Shown here piece after piece: positions 51,833-61,472 of a DNA stretch of 64,000 bases. Source of the stretch: Pokkaliibacter plantistimulans (GTDB lineage: Bacteria > Pseudomonadota > Gammaproteobacteria > Pseudomonadales > Balneatricaceae); contig NZ_LAPT01000005.1 in the NCBI RefSeq assembly GCF_003194385.1, forward strand, positions 29,828 to 93,827, read 5' to 3'. Positions within the stretch are counted from its first letter, which is position 1. Each line of letters starts with the position of its first letter. The notes beneath the pieces were generated by a model that was not told the origin of the DNA, made no database searches, and worked only from the letters and a program-made list of their open reading frames with translations. The translations under genes and the position numbers were made by a program.

Positions 51833-51852
51833 ATAATTTTTAAAATACAGGC

Positions 51853-51881
51853 TTGGAAAGCGCTAGCAGCCCATTTATAAG
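51853..51881 (+). promoter_or_regulatory. Predicted sigma-70 promoter of zwf-pgl-eda
   Basis: TTGGAA (51853-51858), 17-base spacer, TATAAG (51876-51881), flanked by the HexR-type palindrome and half-site. The rest of the 51561-51905 gap contains no gene. Confidence 0.5.
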
Positions 51882-51905
51882 CTAAAAATTACTACTTGGT
51901 GCCAT

Positions 51906-53381
51906 ATGACAGTGAACAGCCAACACGCCTGCAACCTAGCCCTTTTTGGTGCCATGGGAGATCTTTCCCGGCGCAAACTTCTCAAAGCACTTTATTATCT
52001 GGATCGCGCGAGCCTGCTTCACGCCGATACCCGCATCATTGGCCTGGCCCGCAACTCGCTGGATGATCAGGGCTTCAAAGAGGTTGCCATAGAAAACCTC
52101 CAGCGCTTCGTCCCTACCAGTGAATTGGACGACACTATCCTTCAGCGCTTTGTCGCCCGCCTCAGCTACATAGCGTTAGACATGACCGAAATTACCGGTT
52201 ATCAGCTGCTGGCTGATCACATTGCCGCCGACAGCAAACCCATGGTTGCCTATATGGCCACACCGCCCAGTGTGTTTGGTGATATCTGTGCCAACCTGGA
52301 TAAGGTCGGTCTTAGCCATCTCCCCAATCGCATCGTTCTGGAAAAACCTCTGGGCAAGGATCTTTCTTCCTCACAGGAGATCAATGACAAGGTTGCTGAG
52401 CACTTCAAAGAGCAGCAGATCTACCGCATCGATCATTACCTGGGCAAAGAAACCGTACAGAACCTGATCGCCCTGCGTTTTGCCAACAACCTGTTTGGCT
52501 CACAGTGGAACCAGAACCATATCGACCACGTGCAAATCACTGTGGCAGAAGAAGTCGGAGTTGAGGGTCGCTGGAGCTACTACGACAAATCCGGCCAGAT
52601 GCGCGATATGATCCAGAACCATCTGCTTCAGCTGCTCTGCCTGATTGCCATGGATCCGCCCTACGACCTGTCAGCTGACAGCATCCGCGACGAAAAACTG
52701 AAAGTACTGCGCGCACTCAAACCCATGACTGGCGAGCGACTGTCGCAAAACTCCGTGCGCGGCCAATACGTAGCAGGCACCCAGCATGGCAAAGCCGTTC
52801 CTGGCTATCTGGAAGAAGAAGGCGCCAATCTGCAGTCCACCACCGAGACCTTCGTTGCCCTGAAAGCCGAAATCGGGAACTGGCGCTGGGCTGGCGTGCC
52901 CTTCTACCTGCGCACGGGCAAGCGCATGCCCTCCAAGGTGTCGGAAATCATCATCCAATTCCGCCAGCAGCCGCACTACATCTTTGCCCCCGACCAACGC
53001 AACATCGCCAGCAACAAACTGATCATCCGTCTGCAACCGGATGAAGGTATGACACTGCAGATTGCCACCAAGGATCAGGGCCTCGACAAGGGCATGCGTT
53101 TACGCAGCGGCCCACTGGAACTGAACTTCTCTGAAGCCTTCAAGCAGGATCGTATCCCTGATGCCTATGAACGCTTGCTGCTGGAAGTCATGCTGGGCAA
53201 CCAGTCACTGTTCGTGCGACGCGATGAAGTTGAATACGCCTGGCGCTGGGTTGATCAGATCATTCAGGGTTGGGAAAACTCCAACGAGCCACCGAAAAAA
53301 TATCAGGCTGGCACCTGGGGACCCGTGTCTTCCATTGCCCTGATCAGCCGTGATGGCCGGAGCTGGAACGAAGATGCGTAA
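51906..53381 (+). CDS. zwf: Glucose-6-phosphate 1-dehydrogenase
   Basis: Oxidises glucose-6-phosphate to 6-phosphogluconolactone, making NADPH. It is 491 residues: the coenzyme site [19 protein letters not shown] (GAMGDL in place of the usual GASGDL), EKPLGKD, the active-site [21 protein letters not shown], and the C-terminal TGKRMPSK motif. ATG at 51906. It overlaps pgl by 8 bases. Confidence 0.98.
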   Translation: MTVNSQHACNLALFGAMGDLSRRKLLKALYYLDRASLLHADTRIIGLARNSLDDQGFKEVAIENLQRFVPTSELDDTILQRFVARLSYIALDMTEITGYQLLADHIAADSKPMVAYMATPPSVFGDICANLDKVGLSHLPNRIVLEKPLGKDLSSSQEINDKVAEHFKEQQIYRIDHYLGKETVQNLIALRFANNLFGSQWNQNHIDHVQITVAEEVGVEGRWSYYDKSGQMRDMIQNHLLQLLCLIAMDPPYDLSADSIRDEKLKVLRALKPMTGERLSQNSVRGQYVAGTQHGKAVPGYLEEEGANLQSTTETFVALKAEIGNWRWAGVPFYLRTGKRMPSKVSEIIIQFRQQPHYIFAPDQRNIASNKLIIRLQPDEGMTLQIATKDQGLDKGMRLRSGPLELNFSEAFKQDRIPDAYERLLLEVMLGNQSLFVRRDEVEYAWRWVDQIIQGWENSNEPPKKYQAGTWGPVSSIALISRDGRSWNEDA

Positions 53382-54063
53382 TTACTTTGCCCACCGTTTT
53401 CATGAGTTCAATGATGGCGAAGCGCTGGCAACAGCCCTGAGCCATCGCATTGCTCAGGAACTCAGCAACAGCAGCACTCCAAGCCTGGCAGTCTCTGGCG
53501 GGCGTACTCCCACCAGAATGTTTCAGGCATTGGCAGAACAAGAATGCCGCTGGCCTGACACACTGGTGACCCTGGTGGATGAGCGCTGGGTCGACGAACA
53601 GCATGCTGATAGCAATGGTGCGCTGGTACGTCGCCATCTACTGCAGCACCAGGCAGCTGCGGCCACCTTTCTTCCACTGTATCAGAGTGGTGAACAGGTC
53701 AGCGCTCAGGCCACTATTGAAGAAACACTCAAACAACTACCCGCGGCGCTGGATGTAGCAGTACTCGGCATGGGCAACGACGGACATACCGCGTCATTGT
53801 TTCCTGAGGCGGAGCAGCTAGCAGCCGCGATGGACATGCAACAGCCTGCCCGCAGCCTGTTTGTTCAGCCGCCCGTAGCGCCTCATTTGAGGCTGACCCT
53901 GAGCCGGGCCTACCTGAGCGCCAGCAAGACGCTGATATTACACATCCAGGGTGAAGACAAGCTTGCCACGTTACAACAGGCACTCGCAGAGGACGACGAA
54001 ATGGCCATGCCCATTCGCGCCTTTCTGCCACTCCCCCAATTGGAAATCTACTGGTGTCCCTGA
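53374..54063 (+). CDS. pgl: 6-phosphogluconolactonase
   Basis: Hydrolyses 6-phosphogluconolactone. Start at [12 protein letters not shown] (ATG 53374), whose first bases overlap the zwf stop; 229 residues. Motifs [21 protein letters not shown], and [14 protein letters not shown] with the catalytic His are those of the NagB-like Pgl family. The upstream frame extension to 53350 lies inside zwf. Confidence 0.96.
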   Translation: MRNYFAHRFHEFNDGEALATALSHRIAQELSNSSTPSLAVSGGRTPTRMFQALAEQECRWPDTLVTLVDERWVDEQHADSNGALVRRHLLQHQAAAATFLPLYQSGEQVSAQATIEETLKQLPAALDVAVLGMGNDGHTASLFPEAEQLAAAMDMQQPARSLFVQPPVAPHLRLTLSRAYLSASKTLILHIQGEDKLATLQQALAEDDEMAMPIRAFLPLPQLEIYWCP

Positions 54064-54100
54064 GGACCCCTCGTAGCCACCCTAACAAACACAGGAAGCC

Positions 54101-54760
54101 ATGATGACCACTCAGACAACCAGTACCATCAGCCAGCAGATCGACTCACTGTGCGCTCGCAACCCTATCATCCCGGTAATTGTCGTTGAACAGGCTGAGC
54201 AGATTCTGCCCCTGGCTCGCGCCCTTCAGGCGGGTGGCATTACTATCCTCGAGATCACACTGCGCTCAGATGCAGCGCTGGACGCCATTGCACTAGCCAA
54301 GAACGAACTGGAAGGAATTACTGTCGGAGCAGGAACCGTCGTCAATGAAAAGCAGATGGATCAGGTTCTGGCAGCAGGCGCTGAGTTCATTGTGACACCC
54401 GGCCTGTCCGTGGACCTGCTGAAATGCGCCAAAAGCCGCAATGTGCCTTTCCTGCCCGGCGTAGCTACCGTATCGGAAATCATCATGGGTCTGGATGCAG
54501 GCTTTGACCGCTTCAAGTTCTTCCCTGCTGAAGCAGCCGGTGGCCTGCCCTTTATCAAATCCCTGCATGGCCCGTTTTCACAAGTGCGCTTCTGCCCGAC
54601 CGGCGGCATTGGCCTGCACAACTACCTGGACTACCTCAAGCAGCCCAACATCATGGCAGTAGGTGGCAGCTGGGTTGTACCGAATGATGCCGTCAAACAA
54701 GGCGACTGGGAACGCATTACTGAAATCACTCGCTCGTCACTGGCACCACTGCAGAAGTAA
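54101..54760 (+). CDS. eda: KDPG/KHG aldolase
   Basis: Cleaves 2-keto-3-deoxy-6-phosphogluconate to pyruvate and glyceraldehyde-3-phosphate. It is 219 residues, with the substrate-binding ARALQAGGITILEITLRSD and the Schiff-base lysine in DRFKFFPAEAAGG, then FCPTGGI. AGGAAG lies 6 bases before the ATG. The dehydratase edd is not in the window, so the Entner-Doudoroff set is split. Confidence 0.96.
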   Translation: MMTTQTTSTISQQIDSLCARNPIIPVIVVEQAEQILPLARALQAGGITILEITLRSDAALDAIALAKNELEGITVGAGTVVNEKQMDQVLAAGAEFIVTPGLSVDLLKCAKSRNVPFLPGVATVSEIIMGLDAGFDRFKFFPAEAAGGLPFIKSLHGPFSQVRFCPTGGIGLHNYLDYLKQPNIMAVGGSWVVPNDAVKQGDWERITEITRSSLAPLQK

Positions 54761-54783
54761 AAACCTTACTACCTGTCTCACAA

Positions 54784-54817
54784 CACTCAGGCCCTGCACA
54801 TGGGCCTGAGTGCTTTT
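54784..54817 (+). terminator. Terminator of zwf-pgl-eda
   Basis: Perfect 11-bp stem CACTCAGGCCC/GGGCCTGAGTG (54784-54794 and 54802-54812) with a 7-base loop and CTTTTC after it, 24 bases past the eda stop. Confidence 0.88.
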
Positions 54818-54855
54818 CAGCGAACCTGAAAATAACGGCGCCCCTTACCCAGCAA

Positions 54856-55713
54856 CTATTCCTTTGGTAACAGGAAATTCCTGTTTACAGAAGTCAGCAT
54901 CTGAGCGGGCTCCACCTCGCTCTCGTCTTTCAACTGCACTCCCGACAATCCGCGGCGGTTCGCTTCCAGCAACAGATACATCAATTTCCCACAAGCCTGT
55001 TCATAGCTCAGACCCGCAGGACGAATATTAGAAATGCAGTTACGCGCAGCATCTGTCAGCCCGACCTTTGGCGCATAGGTAAAGTAGATACCCAGACTAT
55101 CTGGTGAGCTCAGACCAGGGCGCTCACCTACCAAAAGCACCACCATTCTGGCTCGCAACACTTCCGCTACCTCATCCCCAACAGCCACTCTACCCTGCTG
55201 CACCAGTACAACCGGCGCCAGGGTCAATCCGGATTGATCAAAGGCCGTAGCCAGACGGGAAACCATGGCAGCACTGTGCGCCTGAACCGCCTGAGACGAC
55301 AGACCATCAACAATCACGATAGCCACATCCCATAGCCGCTCATCAGCCCCCAATACGCCCTCATCGACACCTTCAGCACTCAGGGCGGCCGCAACTCGCT
55401 GCTCCAGCACACTGACCGATTCAGCATTCAACCTTCTTCCCCAGTCAGGCCGTTGCAGATACACCAGACGATTGTGAGCCCTGCTCTGCACCTGCAGCGA
55501 TTCAAGCCCTGCGGAGGTCAACTGCGTCTGAAGTAACGCCATATCTAACGGCAGATGCACCGCATCTCGCGCTCGCGCATGATCAAGCTGAAACGCCAGT
55601 AATGCAGCGGTCGGCACACTGGTTCCAGCACGCCCAAGCGCAATGCGCGCATCAGTAAACTGACGCAAGTTGGACCACGCATTAACTACGACGGATGATT
55701 CCTGCTCACTCAT
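54856..55713 (-). CDS. eutC: Ethanolamine ammonia-lyase small subunit
   Basis: Light chain of the adenosylcobalamin-dependent ethanolamine ammonia-lyase, 285 residues. Family blocks: [91 protein letters not shown] and the C-terminal Cys-containing [16 protein letters not shown]. It follows eutB by 47 bp; the two form a short operon without microcompartment genes. Confidence 0.96.
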   Translation of the reverse strand: MSEQESSVVVNAWSNLRQFTDARIALGRAGTSVPTAALLAFQLDHARARDAVHLPLDMALLQTQLTSAGLESLQVQSRAHNRLVYLQRPDWGRRLNAESVSVLEQRVAAALSAEGVDEGVLGADERLWDVAIVIVDGLSSQAVQAHSAAMVSRLATAFDQSGLTLAPVVLVQQGRVAVGDEVAEVLRARMVVLLVGERPGLSSPDSLGIYFTYAPKVGLTDAARNCISNIRPAGLSYEQACGKLMYLLLEANRRGLSGVQLKDESEVEPAQMLTSVNRNFLLPKE

Positions 55714-55760
55714 TCAAACCACTACCCTTTATAACCAATGCATTCCATCAAAACTGACCG

Positions 55761-57143
55761 TTATTGAACCTGGAGATGAGCAAAGGCAGCAGGTAACTGC
55801 CCCCCACTCAACAGGCGGCCACGATCATCAAAAATACCGTTTCGCATCAACCAGGACTCGAACTCAGGAGCCGGACGCAACCCCAGCACTTGCCGCACGT
55901 AGAGGGCATCATGAAAAGAGGTGGTCTGATAGTTCAGCATGATGTCATCAGAGCCAGGTATGCCCATGATGTAGTTGATACCTGCCACTCCCAGCTGAGT
56001 CAGCAACATGTCCATGTCGTCCTGATCCGCTTCGGCATGATTGGTGTAGCAAATATCACATCCCATCGGCAGCCCCAGCAGCTTGCCGCAAAAATGGTCT
56101 TCCAACCCGGCGCGGATGATCTGCTTGCCGTTGTAGAGATATTCAGGACCAATAAATCCAACCACAGTATTGACCAATAAAGGCCTGAACTGCCGTGCCA
56201 CAGCATAAGCACGCACCTCGCAGGTTTGCTGATCAACGCCGTGATGAGCATTGGCAGACAGCGCACTTCCCTGACCAGTCTCGAAATACATCAGGTTCTC
56301 GCCAATCGTACCTCTCTTCAATGACAACCCGGCTTCGTAAGCCTCCTGCAAAATACTCAGGCTCACACCAAAGCTGGCATTCGCCGCCTCGGTACCAGCG
56401 ATGGATTGAAATATCAGATCTACTGGGGCGCCTCGGTTTATGGCTTCGATGTGAGTGGTCACATGGGTCAACACACAGGATTGTGTGGGAATGCGGTAGT
56501 GCTGAATGACCTCATCCAGCATGCACATAAGGCGCGTCACAGCCTGATAGTTATCCGTGGCAGGATTGATACCGATGACCGCATCACCGTTGCCATACAA
56601 CAGGCCGTCCAGCAGCGTAGCAGCCACACCAGAGGGATCATCAGTCGGGTGATTCGGCTGCAGCCGGGTGGACATACGCCCTTTAAGACCAATCGTATTG
56701 CGAAACCGAGTTACCACTTCACACTTGCGCGCAACCAGAATCAAATCCTGTACACGCATGATCTTGCTGACAGCCGCCACCATCTCAGGTGTTAAACCTG
56801 GCGCCAGCGCATTCAAAACATGAGAATCTGCGGCATCGGATAGCAGCCAGTCACGAAAGCCACCTACGGTAAGGTGCGCCACCCTGGCAAATGCCACCGC
56901 ATCATGGCTATCGATAATGAGCCGCGTGACCTCATCTTCTTCATAGCCAATCACCGTTTCATGCAGAAAGGTTTTCAGCGGCACATCCGCCAGCGCCCAT
57001 TGCGCAGCTGCTCGCTCCTGAGCATTCTCTGCAGCCAGCCCTGCCAGGACGTCACCAGAGCGCAGCGGAGTTGCCTTTGCCAGCAGCGTTCTGAGATCCG
57101 CAAAGCGATATCTCATTGAACCTAAATCCAGCTGATACGCCAT
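55761..57143 (-). CDS. eutB: Ethanolamine ammonia-lyase large subunit
   Basis: Heavy chain with the TIM barrel that deaminates ethanolamine to acetaldehyde and ammonia. Start at MAYQLDLGSMRYRF (ATG 57143, with AGGGG just upstream), 460 residues; the frame continues to 57179. Conserved are LQPNHPTDDPSGVAATLLDGLLYGNGDAVIGINPATD, THVTTHIEAINRGAPVDLIFQSIAGTEAAN, FETGQGSALSANAHHG and GLPMGCDICYTNHAEADQDDMD. It needs B12, whose supply genes and an ethanolamine permease are not in the window. Confidence 0.97.
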   Translation of the reverse strand: MAYQLDLGSMRYRFADLRTLLAKATPLRSGDVLAGLAAENAQERAAAQWALADVPLKTFLHETVIGYEEDEVTRLIIDSHDAVAFARVAHLTVGGFRDWLLSDAADSHVLNALAPGLTPEMVAAVSKIMRVQDLILVARKCEVVTRFRNTIGLKGRMSTRLQPNHPTDDPSGVAATLLDGLLYGNGDAVIGINPATDNYQAVTRLMCMLDEVIQHYRIPTQSCVLTHVTTHIEAINRGAPVDLIFQSIAGTEAANASFGVSLSILQEAYEAGLSLKRGTIGENLMYFETGQGSALSANAHHGVDQQTCEVRAYAVARQFRPLLVNTVVGFIGPEYLYNGKQIIRAGLEDHFCGKLLGLPMGCDICYTNHAEADQDDMDMLLTQLGVAGINYIMGIPGSDDIMLNYQTTSFHDALYVRQVLGLRPAPEFESWLMRNGIFDDRGRLLSGGQLPAAFAHLQVQ

Positions 57144-57545
57144 ACCCCTGCCTCGACTTAGTTTGAAAGCCAGGTACAAAACGCACCTGATAGCGGCTGA
57201 AGCCTTTCAATCTCTATGCCATAGGGGAATAAAATGCGCAGTGACAGGAAAACACTCTCAGCAAACTACACAGAGGAAACAACAGGAGGTACAAATCACG
57301 ATTCTGTAGCTGCGTGAGCACAATAGAGACACCGAACAGGCCGGTACATAACAGGAGAGAGCAGGCATTAAATACAGGAGAAGCCCCATTCAGCCCAACA
57401 AAACGCTTTAAGCAATGCACAGAGAAGAAACGGCACACAGACCGCGATGCACCATAAAGACTCAATTGCGAGCAAGCAAAATAAATTCAGAAGGCTGTAG
57501 AGGAGTATAGATATAGGGAGGAAACGCAGCGCGATGAGCAGTAAA
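57144..57545. other. Intergenic region between eutB and the tRNA array
   Basis: About 400 bp without a convincing gene or hairpin. It should contain the eutBC promoter (minus strand) and the 3' end of the tRNA transcript. No B12 riboswitch or sigma-54-like site was recognised. Confidence 0.6.
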
Positions 57546-57621
57546 TGGTGGGTCGTGCAGGACTCGAACCTGCGACCAATTGGTTAAAAGCCAACTGCTC
57601 TACCAACTGAGCTAACGACCC
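57546..57621 (-). tRNA. tRNA-Lys (anticodon TTT)
   Basis: Complement reads GGGTCGTTAGCTCAGTTGG, with anticodon loop CTTTTAA, T-loop GTTCGAA and encoded CCA. It is 76 bases and identical to three other copies in the array; this is the promoter-distal member. Confidence 0.97.
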
Positions 57622-57654
57622 GTCTAAGAAACACCGTAAGGTGCTATTTGGTGC

Positions 57655-57742
57655 TGGCGGAGGAAGTGAGATTCGAACTCACGGAGCTGTTACACTCGGC
57701 GGTTTTCAAGACCGCTGCCTTAAACCACTCGGCCATCCCTCC
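57655..57742 (-). tRNA. tRNA-Ser (anticodon TGA)
   Basis: Class-II tRNA of 88 bases with long variable arm (GAGTGTAACAGCTC), anticodon loop CTTGAAA and encoded CCA. It differs from the copy at 58152 in the variable arm. Confidence 0.96.
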
Positions 57743-57797
57743 CCGTCCACTGATCGAGTTTTCACTAAGGCAGACGGCCTTGTTACTTGCTCTTGCA

Positions 57798-57873
57798 TGG
57801 TGGGTCGTGCAGGACTCGAACCTGCGACCAATTGGTTAAAAGCCAACTGCTCTACCAACTGAGCTAACGACCC
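57798..57873 (-). tRNA. tRNA-Lys (anticodon TTT)
   Basis: 76 bases with encoded CCA, identical to the other tRNA-Lys copies of the array. Confidence 0.97.
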
Positions 57874-57890
57874 TAAACGAGGGTTCATGA

Positions 57891-57966
57891 TGGTGGGTCG
57901 TGCAGGACTCGAACCTGCGACCAATTGGTTAAAAGCCAACTGCTCTACCAACTGAGCTAACGACCC
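57891..57966 (-). tRNA. tRNA-Lys (anticodon TTT)
   Basis: 76 bases with encoded CCA, only 17 bp from the preceding copy. Confidence 0.97.
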
Positions 57967-57991
57967 ATGCATGCATGAGAAAAAATAAAAA

Positions 57992-58067
57992 TGGTGGGTC
58001 GTGCAGGACTCGAACCTGCGACCAATTGGTTAAAAGCCAACTGCTCTACCAACTGAGCTAACGACCC
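57992..58067 (-). tRNA. tRNA-Lys (anticodon TTT)
   Basis: 76 bases with encoded CCA; separated from tRNA-Asn by a single base. Confidence 0.97.
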
Positions 58068-58068
58068 A

Positions 58069-58144
58069 TGGCTCCCCGAGCTGGACTCGAACCAGCGACC
58101 AACGGATTAACAGTCCGCTGCTCTACCGACTGAGCTATCAGGGA
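58069..58144 (-). tRNA. tRNA-Asn (anticodon GTT)
   Basis: Complement starts TCCCTGATAGCTCAGTCGG, anticodon loop CTGTTAA, 76 bases including CCA. Confidence 0.96.
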
Positions 58145-58151
58145 ACATCGA

Positions 58152-58239
58152 TGGCGGAGGAAGTGAGATTCGAACTCACGGTGAGTCTCCCCACGGCGGT
58201 TTTCAAGACCGCTGCCTTAAACCACTCGGCCATCCCTCC
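58152..58239 (-). tRNA. tRNA-Ser (anticodon TGA)
   Basis: First gene of the array; 88 bases with CCA and variable arm GTGGGGAGACTCAC, otherwise like the copy at 57655. Confidence 0.96.
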
Positions 58240-58254
58240 GTTTCGACGGCGCAC

Positions 58255-58282
58255 ATAATAATGATTTGACCGGCTGAGTCAA
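58255..58282 (-). promoter_or_regulatory. Predicted promoter of the tRNA array
   Basis: On the minus strand: TTGACT (58277-58282), 16-base spacer, TATTAT (58255-58260), then a G/C-rich discriminator GTGCGCCG just upstream of the first tRNA, typical of stringently controlled stable-RNA promoters. The remaining 58283-58582 shows no gene. Confidence 0.65.
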
Positions 58283-58582
58283 TACTAAATATATGTTTTT
58301 GCGAATCTTTGAGACTCACGACCACACACTCTAGATGCCGCACCGCAATAAGCGCAGTGACTTCAACAGCCATCACATCTCATGTGACGTCTCAAGCGAG
58401 TAGGAAAATCTAGCTGATTCATCACCAAGTGCAAGTCTTTTCTTCCCTGCAGCCTCCACTCGACAATAGTCGTCTTTCCGTTACAGCAGGTCACTCGCTA
58501 ATGTGTATAGACAAAAAGAGAGTAAGCAGTTCGTGCTACGAGAGTTGCATACTCACAATAACAATAAAATGGAAATGACATC

Positions 58583-58999
58583 ATGCTGCACTGGACATCC
58601 GCTGAAGATCTGAACCAATACTTACTGGCGTTATTCGATCATCCGTATGGCGATGTTATAGCACTCAAGCATCACCACGCCACGATGAAAATGCGAACAG
58701 ATCATCGTCACATACGCCCTGGTAACACCGTTTCAGGACCAACCCTGATGGGACTGGCTGATGTTGCTTTTTATGCCGCGTTACTGGGCGCTATTGGACC
58801 CGCTCCATTAGCGGTAACCACCAACCTGAGTATCAACTTTATGCGCAAGGCTGATGCAGGCAGCGCCATCATTGCGGACGCAAAGCTGTTCAAGCTGGGC
58901 AAACGTCTGGCCGTAGGTGAAGTGCTTCTGCGCAATGAAGATCAACAGGAGTTGATCGCCCATGTTACGACCACCTATGCGATCCCCCCAAACCGCTGA
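58583..58999 (+). CDS. PaaI-family hotdog thioesterase
   Basis: A 138-residue hotdog protein. The signature TVSGPTLMGLADVAFYAALLGAIG, with the active-site Asp/Glu helix, and LAVTTNLSINFMRKADAGSAIIADAKLFKLGKRLAVGEV are typical of PaaI/YigI-type acyl-CoA thioesterases. It is a single gene; the substrate cannot be inferred from the neighbours. Confidence 0.88.
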   Translation: MLHWTSAEDLNQYLLALFDHPYGDVIALKHHHATMKMRTDHRHIRPGNTVSGPTLMGLADVAFYAALLGAIGPAPLAVTTNLSINFMRKADAGSAIIADAKLFKLGKRLAVGEVLLRNEDQQELIAHVTTTYAIPPNR

Positions 59000-59154
59000 G
59001 ACACACAACGCCCAATAACCACTATCTTTTTTACCTGAGCCATTTGTGGTAGAAAACAGCGCACAGATTTGTGCTGGAAATGGGGCCAGCACATACCAGC
59101 TGGCATGCGCCGGATCTAATTAGGGATACCCCCATGACAAGGATGATTAACTAA

Positions 59155-59514
59155 ATGATGAATATATCGACTTCACTCAGCACTGCTCTCAGCCAAAGCA
59201 TCATGGAGCACATGAACAAGGATCACAAAGCAGCGCTGGCTGATTATGTGAGAGCATATAGTGAATATCAGACCTTTGACGACGTCGAGATGGTGGCGAT
59301 ACACACCCACCATATTGACCTTGAGATCGTCACTGGAGAAGACAAAGTAGCAGTGGCCATTCCCCTCCCCGAAAGTGCGAACGATGTGAGCAGTGCCCGA
59401 CAGGCGTTAGTCGTTCTGGCTCACGAATCGCGACGCACTCTTGCTAAACGTGCAGAGGCCACGCAAGAAACTGAAGTCTTATCCTCTGCATTTGTGCAGG
59501 ATGACAACGGCTAA
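59155..59514 (+). CDS. Stand-alone DUF2470 protein
   Basis: A 119-residue protein whose core SIMEHMNKDHKAALADYVRAY matches the DUF2470 domain, found at the C-terminus of HugZ/HutZ-type heme-utilisation proteins with conserved His residues that can contact heme. Here it is present without the N-terminal split-barrel (pyridoxamine-oxidase-like) domain and carries a short C-terminal tail. Function of single-domain forms is unknown. Confidence 0.82.
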   Translation: MMNISTSLSTALSQSIMEHMNKDHKAALADYVRAYSEYQTFDDVEMVAIHTHHIDLEIVTGEDKVAVAIPLPESANDVSSARQALVVLAHESRRTLAKRAEATQETEVLSSAFVQDDNG

Positions 59515-59747
59515 AACTAAAAGCGTCCAATACACGTGCCGGGAGCAACGCTCTCGGCTGCACAACCTCCTGCCACGTATTTAAAGCGCTCAATCGATAC
59601 AAAACCCTCTCTCAAAAAGCTGCACAGTGCTACGCGCTTCGATTATCCTTTCACTCTTGCTCCATGCCCCCAGTACTGTGGAGATCGAGCACGGCGCTCG
59701 AATAATGATCTATAGTTGTTACCCCATCTCAAGTTCAGGATCTCACC

Positions 59748-60770
59748 TTGGCCGTACGTCACCTGACATTACACGCATTTCATAAGCCCGAAGAGGGTGA
59801 AACCCAGCTCATGCCGCGTCAGGATGCAATAGCCTCCTCACCCTCGGTAGAAACACTGGTGACAGAACTTAATCGCCAGTTACTTGCCAAAGCTGGCCGG
59901 CACTATGGTTGTTTTCAGAAGGACAACGAGCTTTACCCTTTTTCACGCTGGCTGAAAGAGCACCAGCAGGGTGGCCTGGAGTTTATGAAGTTGACCTATC
60001 AAGCGCTCAGTCTGTTCAAACGGGAGCTGGATCAATCTGACCTCAGCGTACAAGGCTATCTGCTATTTGCTTTTTATGAGCAACCTACCTCTGAACACTT
60101 TCTGATCGCCCTGCTTCACAATGCCGATGCAATGGCCATTAATGATGAACTGGAGATCACTCCATCTCACTATTTAGACCTATCCAAGGTTCATCTGGCA
60201 GCCAGCATTGACCTCACCGCCTGGAATGAGGATTCCCAGCGTTATGTCTGCTTCACTCAAGGAAAGTCACAACGCCGACTGGCAGAGCATTTTGGCCATT
60301 TTGTTGGCTGCCTTCCGTCAGTTGACCGCTCCGAACAAACCGAAACCCTGCTGGAGCAGGTAGCACAGTTCAGCCAGCAACTACCCGCAGAGCAACAGCT
60401 GGCCTGCAGAGAAGCCGTATATGAGTACTGCATTGAGCAGGAAAAACTGGCAGAACCCGTGCGCCTGAACGAGCTGGCAAAGGTCATCAAACCAGAGGCG
60501 CCAGATAGCTTTACTGACTTCGCCCAAAACCACCCCCAGCCCCTGCCGGAGGAAATTCTGCCGGAGAAGTCGACACTGAAGCAGCTAGTGCGCTTTCATG
60601 GCCGCAGCATGGATTTGCAACTCAGCTTTTCAGCGTCTCGACTGGGCAAAGACATTGAGTACAAGGCTGATACCGACACCCTGATTATTCAGGGACTGCC
60701 CGAATCTATCAAAGCGCAGCTGCGACGTTATGCGTTAAATGAGTCAGCACCGGCAGGCGATAACGACTGA
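59748..60770 (+). CDS. yejK: Nucleoid-associated protein YejK/NdpA
   Basis: A 340-residue DNA-associated protein of the NA37 family: FSRWLKEHQQGGLEFMKLT, GYLLFAFYEQ, LDLSKVHLAASIDLTAWN, YVCFTQGKSQRRLAEHFGHFVGC. It starts at a TTG (59748) with CAGGA upstream; the next in-frame Met is at residue 22. The 230-bp upstream gap contains a GCCGGGAGC/GCTCTCGGC hairpin but no recognisable gene. Confidence 0.94.
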   Translation: MAVRHLTLHAFHKPEEGETQLMPRQDAIASSPSVETLVTELNRQLLAKAGRHYGCFQKDNELYPFSRWLKEHQQGGLEFMKLTYQALSLFKRELDQSDLSVQGYLLFAFYEQPTSEHFLIALLHNADAMAINDELEITPSHYLDLSKVHLAASIDLTAWNEDSQRYVCFTQGKSQRRLAEHFGHFVGCLPSVDRSEQTETLLEQVAQFSQQLPAEQQLACREAVYEYCIEQEKLAEPVRLNELAKVIKPEAPDSFTDFAQNHPQPLPEEILPEKSTLKQLVRFHGRSMDLQLSFSASRLGKDIEYKADTDTLIIQGLPESIKAQLRRYALNESAPAGDND

Positions 60771-60874
60771 GACGCTGGCGGATGATACAGGAGACTTCAC
60801 ACAGCCTTCCTGTATCAAGCCCTATTCACCATGCCATACCCCTCCATTTGAAAGCATCTGCAAGAGGCAGCACC

Positions 60875-61384
60875 ATGAAGTTGTTGACCCTAATGCGTCA
60901 CGCCAAATCCAGTTGGGATGAAGCTGGTTTACCAGATCACCTGCGCCCACTGAACAAACGTGGTCGACGTGATGCACCAACGATGGCGACTCGACTATCA
61001 AGCTATGGCATCCGGCCCGATCTGCTGCTGAGCAGCGATGCTGTGCGCTGCCAGATGACGCTGGAATCACTGCTGGACCATTTGCCGTGGGCAGGCATTG
61101 CACTGATTCAGGAGCACCGCCTCTATGAATGCAGTGGTGAAGATATTCTCGATGTGCTGAGTGAGCAAAGTGACGAAGCAAAACATATTTTCGTACTTGG
61201 CCATAACCCCGGACTGCAACAGGCCTTTGAACAACTTAGTGAGCATCGAGCTGAGAAGTTCCCTACCAGCGCCGTCATCAGCCTGACCTTGCATATCGAG
61301 CAATGGCATAACATCCGCACCGGGTGTGGAGAGGTCACCCTCTATGATGCTCCCAAATTAGCGCTACCTACGATCATTCAATAA
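60875..61384 (+). CDS. SixA-like histidine phosphatase
   Basis: A 169-residue protein of the histidine phosphatase superfamily. The catalytic RHG-type motif is MRHAKSSW at the start and the second His is in LGHNPGLQ. ATG at 60875 with AGAGG 8 bases upstream. SixA dephosphorylates phosphohistidine proteins (PTS NPr or HPt domains) in E. coli; the target here is unknown. Confidence 0.9.
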   Translation: MKLLTLMRHAKSSWDEAGLPDHLRPLNKRGRRDAPTMATRLSSYGIRPDLLLSSDAVRCQMTLESLLDHLPWAGIALIQEHRLYECSGEDILDVLSEQSDEAKHIFVLGHNPGLQQAFEQLSEHRAEKFPTSAVISLTLHIEQWHNIRTGCGEVTLYDAPKLALPTIIQ

Positions 61385-61472
61385 AACACACTAACCCGAA
61401 CACTATCTCAACCAGAGCATGGGCTCGCACTTATGCTTTGACCAAACCAGTCGTCGGCAGGCTCTTATATTC

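Noticed and set aside
57706..57972. Repetitive 88-residue frame over the tRNA genes
   Set aside because: The repeat peptide (GSLAQLVEQLAFNQLVAG) is a translation of tandem tRNA-Lys genes, not a protein.
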